Source: Lachnospiraceae bacterium
GTDB lineage: Bacteria > Bacillota > Clostridia > Lachnospirales > Lachnospiraceae
Assembly: GCA_017550165.1 (NCBI GenBank)
Contig: JAFZQH010000030.1
Coordinates: 1-64,000 of the forward strand
DNA length: 64,000 nucleotides
Reading direction: 5' to 3'
In this document: piece after piece, positions 58,247 to 64,000 of the stretch
Numbering within the stretch: the first letter of the stretch is position 1
How the letters are laid out: every line of letters begins with the position of its first letter
Notes under the pieces: generated by a model
Database searches by the model: none
What the model was told of the DNA's origin: nothing
What the model saw: the letters and a program-made list of their open reading frames with translations, nothing else
Position numbers and translations under genes: made by a program

Positions 58247-59134
58247 TCAATCTATGCGCTTATCGCCCTTGAAGAATATCGCCACGGTACCCGGGCCCGT
58301 ATGACATCCGATAAGGGATCCTATGTAAAAGGTCTCTATCTTCCCCTTCAAAGCCGGCACCCTTGATTCCAACAGTTCTGCCACAGCTTTGGCATCCTCG
58401 GGACAGTGGGAATGGGAAATGAAGCATTTGCCCTGATAATTCTCATGACCATCCATGTGAGATATGACCGTATCCACAGTCTTGGCGATAACCTTCTGCT
58501 TGGTACGGATCTTGAACCTGGGGATCAGCCTGCCCATGTAATCCATATTAAGGAGGGGGCATATATTAAGGACTCCTCCGATAAAGCCTGATGCCTTGGA
58601 TACCCTTCCTCCTCTGATAAAGAAGGTAAGGTCTGTGGTAAAGAACCAGGCCTGATAATAGTACCTGAACTCGTCAACCCATTTGTACGCATCATCAACG
58701 CTCATTCCCTCATCTCTTCTGTCAGCCACAGCGTCGGCAAGAAGGCCCTGACCGGAAGATGCAAGAAGAGAGTCCACCACATATACCTTACGGTCCGGAT
58801 ATTTCTCATTCATCACTTCAGCTGCAAGCCTTGCACTGTTATAAGAACCCGAGATACCGGAAGACAGCGCTATATGGATAATGTCCCTGCCTTCCTGAAG
58901 GAACTTCTCGAAGAACTCCTCATATTCATATTGATTAACCTGTGTGGTCTTGGTATCCGCGCCCTTTGCCATGGCCTCGTAGAGGTCCGGATAAGAGATG
59001 GTCTTGCCGAAATCATCCACATGAGTCACGCCGTCAAGCTCGTAATGGAAACAAAGACACTCAATATTCCTGGAATCAAGATACTCTTTTGAAAGATCGC
59101 CGGATGTACAGGTGCTGACAACATAATTGTCCAT
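58247..59134 (-). CDS. degV: DegV family fatty-acid-binding protein
   Basis: 295 residues. DegV proteins bind a fatty acid between two domains and serve the fatty-acid kinase FakA. Motifs: TCTSGDLSKEYLDSRNIECL (8-27), the TKTTQVNQYEYEEFFEKFL segment (T-T-S/Q-Q-P region), IIHIALSSGISGSYNSARLA, VYVVDSLLASSGQGLLADAV and FFIRGGRVSKASGFIGGVLN. Length is usual. Promoter and a palindromic repeat lie upstream. No partner kinase in the window. Confidence 0.9.
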   Translation of the reverse strand: MDNYVVSTCTSGDLSKEYLDSRNIECLCFHYELDGVTHVDDFGKTISYPDLYEAMAKGADTKTTQVNQYEYEEFFEKFLQEGRDIIHIALSSGISGSYNSARLAAEVMNEKYPDRKVYVVDSLLASSGQGLLADAVADRRDEGMSVDDAYKWVDEFRYYYQAWFFTTDLTFFIRGGRVSKASGFIGGVLNICPLLNMDYMGRLIPRFKIRTKQKVIAKTVDTVISHMDGHENYQGKCFISHSHCPEDAKAVAELLESRVPALKGKIETFYIGSLIGCHTGPGTVAIFFKGDKRID

Positions 59135-59193
59135 GTATATATCTCCTTTTTACAAAAAATACCTTAGATAGTTTTAAAAACTACATTTATGAT

Positions 59194-59222
59194 ATAATAC
59201 AATAACAAAATGTATTCGTCAA
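59194..59222 (-). promoter_or_regulatory. Sigma-A promoter of the DegV gene
   Basis: TTGACG (59217-59222), 17-nt spacer, TATTAT (59194-59199). One mismatch at -35 and one at -10. The palindromic repeat begins 5 bp upstream of the -35. Confidence 0.65.
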
Positions 59223-59227
59223 GACAG

Positions 59228-59308
59228 ACAAGACAGGGGACGGTTCTCTGTCGTTCAGTATCTATAAATTATAGTAACTAAGCGACAGAGAACCGTCCCC
59301 TGTCTTGT
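59228..59308. repeat. REP/MITE-like palindrome with 26-bp perfect arms
   Basis: ACAAGACAGGGGACGGTTCT-CTGTCG (59228-59253) is repeated inverted at 59283-59308 with no mismatch; the 29-bp loop is AT-rich. The GACAGGGGACGGTTCTCTGTC type is familiar as a dispersed extragenic palindrome in many Firmicutes and is linked to REP-associated tyrosine transposases (general knowledge). It lies in the gap between DegV and the DUF5131-like gene, 5 bp from the latter's stop codon, and may also act as a transcription stop. No transposase is present here. Confidence 0.85.
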
Positions 59309-59313
59309 TGCCC

Positions 59314-60057
59314 CTATATATTTATCAGTATATGTTCTCTCGATTCGCAATAGTAATCTATCTTGCTCTTCTTGGCTAGTTCCCTCTGTTCTCTCGAGCC
59401 CAGGTTATGCATCCGGCCGTCTTTCAGGAAATGAGCTCCGCATTTTCCGAATATAAAATCAGTATTAGTGTTGATGCATTGCCACCTAATGTCGGGAAGC
59501 CACTCGAAATCCAGCAGCCTGCCATTCTTCGATGATTCACCCACCACAATGACGGACTCCACATCTCCCAGGTAGGGTTCCAGATTGATAAGCTCAAGCA
59601 AAGGCTGGCACAGCACCACCCTGTGTTTAATAGGAAGTTCCAGGAATATGGGGAGCTTTTCATCAGCCACCGCCTGATTCTCCACGGCGCAGGCAACTAT
59701 GACGTTATCATAGCCCAGTTGCCAATCCTCCGGGATACAGTCATAGAAACGCTCAATCCTTCTTGTCCTTATGACAAACATAAGATCGTCGCGCTCTCTG
59801 ATCATCTTCCAGCAACGATCGCGCCACCTGTCCGCTTCATTCACAAAGAAGTCAGAGCCGGCGCAGGTACCCACTATATCTCCCGCCGGGATCTTATATT
59901 CACCGTTCTTTTCCTTCTCTATGGGTGCCTCAAATTCCTTGGTCTTCTCAAAGACAAGTTCCTGTTCGCCCTTCTTCTTCAGAAGGCGTTCCGAACTGCA
60001 GAACCTGCAACCCTCACTACATCTTCGGCATCCCTTCCACGGATTCCAAGTTACCAT
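59314..60057 (-). CDS. DUF5131 (phage Gp37/Gp68-like) cysteine-rich protein
   Basis: 247 residues. It opens MVTWNPWKGCRRCSEGCRFC (1-20), the cysteine cluster and 'WNPxxGCxxxSxGCxxC' start typical of DUF5131/Gp37-Gp68, and continues with AGDIVGTCAGSDFFVNEADR, FVIRTRRIERFYDCIPEDW and VVGESSKNGRLLDFEWL. Families with this layout are relatives of spore photoproduct lyase/radical SAM proteins; the cysteines may hold an iron-sulfur cluster. No reaction is known. A standalone gene; ribosome site AGGGGA 4-5 nt before the ATG. Confidence 0.8.
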   Translation of the reverse strand: MVTWNPWKGCRRCSEGCRFCSSERLLKKKGEQELVFEKTKEFEAPIEKEKNGEYKIPAGDIVGTCAGSDFFVNEADRWRDRCWKMIRERDDLMFVIRTRRIERFYDCIPEDWQLGYDNVIVACAVENQAVADEKLPIFLELPIKHRVVLCQPLLELINLEPYLGDVESVIVVGESSKNGRLLDFEWLPDIRWQCINTNTDFIFGKCGAHFLKDGRMHNLGSREQRELAKKSKIDYYCESREHILINI

Positions 60058-60113
60058 ACGTTCCCCTAAGCTCTCTCAAAAATAAATACTTTCAGATCTT
60101 TTCCCCAACTTCA

Positions 60114-60142
60114 ATGTTATCACACATGAAAAATCGCTTCAA
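60114..60142 (-). promoter_or_regulatory. Candidate sigma-A promoter of the DUF5131-like gene
   Basis: TTGAAG (60137-60142), 17-nt spacer, TAACAT (60114-60119). Moderate match; sits 57 nt before the gene, in the 117-bp gap that otherwise shows nothing. Confidence 0.45.
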
Positions 60143-60174
60143 GATTATCGAGCCGATTATTACAGTTTTTATCC

Positions 60175-62475
60175 TTATTTAATACTTTTCTCGTCCCTGT
60201 AGTAGTTAATGAGACAGCCCTTTAAAATGATGGTCCTCTCGTCCTCTGTCATTTCTCCGAGCCCCATGTCAAAGGCTTTTGTCTCCCCTCCCAAAACATA
60301 GGCTTTGATCCTGCCTGCACCTTCACTGACCGCACTTCTTACTCCCGGGATGAAGATGTAGTCCTCCTTTTTAAAGGGAAGATCCCCCTCAAGGATAACA
60401 AAGGGGAGCATTCCCCAGTTGATAAGGTTGGAACGGTATCTCTTGGTGGCGTAGTCATTGGCTATATTGGCCCATCCTCCCAGGACCTTCTGACATGATG
60501 CCGCCTGTTCCCTGGCTGAACCGTCTCCGGGCTTTACCGCAAATATTGTACTGCCTATTCCCGTATTGCCAACGTTCATATCCGGGCTGATACCCTTTGC
60601 GCGCTCGAACACTTCCTTTAACTCCGGCAGCTCTGCTATGGGGTCATCTCCGGCGATCCTCGCCTTCTCGGCCCTTTGAACCGCCTTGGCCTTGCCCACA
60701 TATTCCGGATCCTTTCTGGAAAGGGTAAACTCAGCCAGTCCCAAAGGATTGGAACGATATGAAGATGTCTCTCCCGAGGGAATGAGCTCGTCTGTGGTAG
60801 TAACGGGATCGTGGATCTCGGACACCACTTTCAGGATCATATTCTCCGGCAGGGCGCTCATCTCCGGCCAGTCCTTGATATTGGGTCCCAGCTTGATGGG
60901 AGTTTTAGGATCTGCCACTCCCTTGGAATCAAATACCCTGTTCTTATATATATCCGAATCAAAATAATACTTCGGACAGTTAAAATCATAATCAATATCC
61001 GTAGCCGGGGTAAGATAGCCCTTGTTGGCTGCGGTGGCCGCTATAGATCTGGCATCCATCAAAGCAACGGAGGCGATCTGCCCGCTCTGCAGCTTGGATC
61101 CCTCCCGGTTGGGGAAGTTCCTGGTGGAGTGCCTGATTGAAAATGCGTTATTGGCAGGCGTATCTCCTGCTCCGAAGCAGGGTCCGCAGAAAGCAGTCTT
61201 TAAGACGCCACCCGCCTGCATGATGTCAGCTGCAGCTCCGTTTTTAACAAGTTCCATATATACCGGCATACTTGCCGGGTAAACGCTCAATGTGAATTCA
61301 TCCGAACCGATATTGCCGCCCTTAAGGATCCGTGCTGCCTCACAGATATTCTCAAAACCACCTCCGGCACATCCTGCTATGATACCCTGCTCCACGTAGA
61401 ATCTTCCGTCTCTTATCTTGTCCTGCAGGGAATACTCCACTGCACCTCCCAGACTGACCTTGGCCTTCTTCTCGCAGTCGGCAAGTATGTCTTTCAGGTT
61501 CTTATTCAGCTCCTCAATAGTATATGTATTGCTGGGGTGGAAAGGCATGGCGATCATGGGCTCTATCTCGGAGAGGTCTATCTCCACCATTCCGTCGTAA
61601 TATGTAACCTCTGCAGGGTTAAGTTCCTTATATGCTCCGGCTCTTCCGTGGACATCGTAGAAGTCTGCCACCTTGCCGTCTGTCTTCCATATGGAGGAAA
61701 GGCAGGTGGTCTCCGTGGTCATAACATCTACGCCGATACGGAAGTCTACGCTTAAATTATCTACTCCCGGTCCCACAAATTCCATCACCTTATTATTAAC
61801 GTATTTATTGGCGAATACCTGACCGATGATCGCCAGGGCCACATCCTGGGGACCGACTCCCCGTCTCGGGCTTCCTTTAAAATAAATGCCCACTACTCCC
61901 GGCATATTGATATCATAGGTTCTCTCCAGGAGCTGCTTAACCAGCTCCGGGCCGCCCTCTCCCATGGCCATGGTTCCCAGAGCGCCGTATCTGGTGTGAC
62001 TGTCGGAGCCTAAGATCATGGCTCCGCCTTCGGCCAGCATCTCCCTCGCAAACTGGTGGATAACCGCCTGATGAGGGGGCACATATATCCCACCGTACCT
62101 TTTTGCGCAGGATAATCCGAACATGTGGTCATCCTCATTTATGGTCCCTCCCACAGCGCAAAGGCTGTTATGGCAGTTAGTCAGGACATAGGGTATGGGG
62201 AACCGCTCAAGGCCCGATGCCCTGGCTGTCTGGATTATCCCCACAAAGGTTATATCATGGCTGGTAAGCTTATCAAACCGGATCTGCAGTTTCTCCATGT
62301 TCCCGGAAGTGTTATGTGCCTCCAGGATCCCATACGCAATGGTCCCCTTAGCAGCCTCCTCCTTCGAGACACCCCGTCCCGTAAGGCTCTTTATCTTCTC
62401 TTCCGCGCCAATGCCTTCCTCTATGATATCCGTACCTTTAAGAAGGTAGGCACCGCCTTTATACAGTCTGATCAT
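60175..62475 (-). CDS. Aconitase-family hydratase
   Basis: 766 residues. A dehydratase of the aconitase superfamily with a [4Fe-4S] cluster. Motifs: [74 protein letters not shown] (first cluster ligand in place of SCTNG), [20 protein letters not shown] (the two further cysteines), and the swivel-domain segment [18 protein letters not shown]. It resembles E. coli YbhJ more than AcnA/AcnB; the substrate is uncertain. GGAGG lies 8 nt before the ATG. It overlaps the histidine kinase gene by 17 bp. No terminator is obvious after it. Confidence 0.85.
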   Translation of the reverse strand: MIRLYKGGAYLLKGTDIIEEGIGAEEKIKSLTGRGVSKEEAAKGTIAYGILEAHNTSGNMEKLQIRFDKLTSHDITFVGIIQTARASGLERFPIPYVLTNCHNSLCAVGGTINEDDHMFGLSCAKRYGGIYVPPHQAVIHQFAREMLAEGGAMILGSDSHTRYGALGTMAMGEGGPELVKQLLERTYDINMPGVVGIYFKGSPRRGVGPQDVALAIIGQVFANKYVNNKVMEFVGPGVDNLSVDFRIGVDVMTTETTCLSSIWKTDGKVADFYDVHGRAGAYKELNPAEVTYYDGMVEIDLSEIEPMIAMPFHPSNTYTIEELNKNLKDILADCEKKAKVSLGGAVEYSLQDKIRDGRFYVEQGIIAGCAGGGFENICEAARILKGGNIGSDEFTLSVYPASMPVYMELVKNGAAADIMQAGGVLKTAFCGPCFGAGDTPANNAFSIRHSTRNFPNREGSKLQSGQIASVALMDARSIAATAANKGYLTPATDIDYDFNCPKYYFDSDIYKNRVFDSKGVADPKTPIKLGPNIKDWPEMSALPENMILKVVSEIHDPVTTTDELIPSGETSSYRSNPLGLAEFTLSRKDPEYVGKAKAVQRAEKARIAGDDPIAELPELKEVFERAKGISPDMNVGNTGIGSTIFAVKPGDGSAREQAASCQKVLGGWANIANDYATKRYRSNLINWGMLPFVILEGDLPFKKEDYIFIPGVRSAVSEGAGRIKAYVLGGETKAFDMGLGEMTEDERTIILKGCLINYYRDEKSIK

Positions 62476-64000
62476 TGTTATCCTCCGTTATTCTCCCGTT
62501 TTCCTGTTTAAACTCCTCTGTAACCAGCGGAAATGCAACCGTGACCTTGAAAAGATCTCCATCAAGATATATGTTGAATTCGCCGCCTTGAAGGGTAGTA
62601 AGGTTCCTGGCTATAGACAGGCCAAGCCCGCTTCCTTCCGTGCTTCTGCTGATATCTCCCTGGATAAATCTCTCCGTGAGTTCCTCTGCACTGATATTCA
62701 ATGCCTGGGAGGAAATATTCTTAATGGACAGCTCGGCCATATCCTCAGACACCGAAAGATCCACATACACTCTGGTATTGGCCAGGGCATATTTGGCCAC
62801 ATTATTATAAAGATTCTCTATGACTCTCCATATCCTCATACCGTCGGCGATTATATGAACCGAGCCTTCAGGTACATTGGTGCAGAGTTCCAGGTTCTTT
62901 CCTTCAAATTTATCAATGAATTCGCCTTCAGTCTGACTTACAAGCTCTTTAAAATCGATATCTGTCAGGACTATCTCGATATTTCCCGAGCTGATCTTGG
63001 ATGCTTCCACCAGATCTTCCGTCAGATGCTTCAGCCTCTGGGACTTCTCCTCAAGAACTGCGATATAACTCTGGATCTTAGGATCTTTGATATCTTCCCG
63101 CTTGATAAGATCCACATAATTGATAATGGAGGTCAGGGGGGTCTTGATATCATGGGATACATTGGTGATAAGGTCGGCTTTAAGCTTCTCGCTCTTTATC
63201 TGATCCTCCAGCGATTTACTGATACCTTCACCTGCTGTATTGATGATCTCCGCGATAAGCAGGTTGTCACTCTTCAGGCCATTGGTATCGATCTTAAAAT
63301 CCAGATCTCCGTCTGCGATCTTAGCCGCACCGTCAATAACCCTCTTTCTCAGGAAGGATTCCCTTATGAGAAACGTTCCCACAATTATGATAAAGAATAC
63401 GAAAACTATCCCCGCTATCTGAAGCTGCTTGCCGAAAGCCAAATAAGCCAGTCCGGTAAATGCAGCCATGGTGAGGATATAGAGTACCCCTGTTCGCAGC
63501 GTAATGGCCTTGGTGCCGATAGCTGTCTTAACAGGAGTTGTAGTGGCATAAAGCAGGCTGTTGGTATAGAGAGTGCCGGCCCTGTTCCTTCTGATTATGG
63601 AAAGATACCCGCTCAGGACCAGAGCATCCAGTACAAACGATACCGCGCCCAGCAACATAACGTTATAGAAGGTGCCGGTCTTGGCAACGGATGCCGAATA
63701 TACCCTGTCAACCTCATACCGTATCAAAACGATCGCCAGCACCAGGATGGCTATGGCAACCTCGGTATATAATCCGTCGAAAGCATTAAGATAAACCTTC
63801 TTATTGCTGTCCCTGTACCCCGTGATAAGCGTCAAATATGTAATGGTGATGATAAAGCCTATGAGACTTGCGATCCCCGTGACAAGGCAGGTCCAGAACC
63901 AGGAATGAAGCTTCTCATAAGTGGCATGGGCGCTCTTCAGGGAATCAGCAGCAGGAAGGCTCGTATCAACAGACACATATATGGAATAATCGCTGTTATT
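62459..64000 (-). CDS. Sensor histidine kinase (N-terminus beyond the right edge)
   Basis: At least 513 residues, frame open to the window edge. The first ATG at 63976 starts inside an apparent extracytoplasmic stretch ([18 protein letters not shown]) ahead of several membrane helices, so the true start, with a first anchor helix, probably lies outside. Membrane helices near residues 28-52, 72-84, 103-125, 165-180, 185-205, then a HAMP-like linker ([17 protein letters not shown]), dimerisation helix with the phospho-acceptor histidine in [17 protein letters not shown], and the ATPase motifs [14 protein letters not shown] (N box) and [12 protein letters not shown] (G box). No response regulator is visible. 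It overlaps the aconitase-like gene, so the two are one operon. Confidence 0.88.
   Translation of the reverse strand, partial: NNSDYSIYVSVDTSLPAADSLKSAHATYEKLHSWFWTCLVTGIASLIGFIITITYLTLITGYRDSNKKVYLNAFDGLYTEVAIAILVLAIVLIRYEVDRVYSASVAKTGTFYNVMLLGAVSFVLDALVLSGYLSIIRRNRAGTLYTNSLLYATTTPVKTAIGTKAITLRTGVLYILTMAAFTGLAYLAFGKQLQIAGIVFVFFIIIVGTFLIRESFLRKRVIDGAAKIADGDLDFKIDTNGLKSDNLLIAEIINTAGEGISKSLEDQIKSEKLKADLITNVSHDIKTPLTSIINYVDLIKREDIKDPKIQSYIAVLEEKSQRLKHLTEDLVEASKISSGNIEIVLTDIDFKELVSQTEGEFIDKFEGKNLELCTNVPEGSVHIIADGMRIWRVIENLYNNVAKYALANTRVYVDLSVSEDMAELSIKNISSQALNISAEELTERFIQGDISRSTEGSGLGLSIARNLTTLQGGEFNIYLDGDLFKVTVAFPLVTEEFKQENGRITEDNNDQTV

Noticed and set aside
59228-59308. The long palindrome as a normal intrinsic terminator
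   Set aside because: A 26-bp perfect stem with a 29-nt loop and no T tract right after either arm; better explained as a dispersed palindromic element, though it could still stop transcription.
62588-63772. A 394-codon open frame on the plus strand
   Set aside because: Antisense to the histidine kinase with its H, N and G boxes; the opposite frame has no domain and no ribosome site.

Overview
The window looks like the chromosome of a motile, anaerobic Gram-positive of the Lachnospiraceae (Butyrivibrio/Roseburia/Pseudobutyrivibrio-like). The grounds are a clostridial late-flagellar gene order (flgM, flgN, two flgK, flgL, fliW, csrA, flaG, fliD, fliS, flagellin), sigma-D/sigma-28-like promoters, strong AGGAGG ribosome sites, a LexA box of the GAAC-N4-GTTC type and a YolD-like protein beside a Y-family polymerase. 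Genus is a guess.

Layout. (1) 1-10.7 kb, minus strand: late flagellar operon from flgM down to a flagellar chaperone, followed by the 5' part of the flagellin gene, which runs off the left edge. Several sigma-28-like promoters punctuate it, and the flagellin leader carries a GGA-loop hairpin that fits the CsrA/FliW pair encoded here. (2) 10.8-47.6 kb, minus strand: one almost gapless transcription unit of about 36.5 kb. It starts with a NusG paralogue of the LoaP type under a near-consensus sigma-A promoter, with a sigma-28-like site just upstream, and ends at an intrinsic terminator just before flgM. It encodes glycosyltransferases (GT2, GT4, GT8, WbsX-like, DUF4422), UDP-glucose dehydrogenase and UDP-glucuronate 4-epimerase, a LicD protein, cytidylyltransferases (one free, one fused to an oxidoreductase, one inside a 935-residue multidomain protein), two CDP-glycerol-transferase-like proteins, an ATP-grasp ligase, a DUF362 protein, methyltransferases and a glycerophosphodiesterase. 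I see no polyprenol-phosphate sugar transferase, flippase, polymerase or ABC exporter. Twelve of the proteins carry what looks like the same ~90-residue Rossmann-like module at one end. My reading is a cytoplasmic, probably phosphodiester-containing protein (flagellin) glycosylation island; this is inference. (3) 47.6-49.3 kb: SOS-type Y-family polymerase with its small YolD-like partner. (4) 49.4-64 kb: housekeeping and signalling genes: HD-GYP phosphodiesterase, a soluble chemotaxis receptor, a beta-CASP metallo-hydrolase, DUF1846, a GPH-family sugar transporter, a YcxB-like protein, DegV, a DUF5131-like protein, an aconitase-family hydratase and a sensor histidine kinase cut by the right edge.

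How they fit together: UDP-glucose is oxidised and epimerised to UDP-uronates. CDP-activated alcohols would come from the cytidylyltransferases and be transferred by the TagB/F-like and LicD proteins. The many glycosyltransferases would build an elaborate glycan. LoaP would let RNA polymerase read through the whole unit. The sigma-28-like site in front of loaP, if real, would time glycan synthesis with flagellin.

Base composition is visibly more AT-rich between about 18 and 36 kb than on either side, suggesting that the core of the glycan island is acquired or diversifying DNA. Function calls rest on motif reading only; no searches were run.
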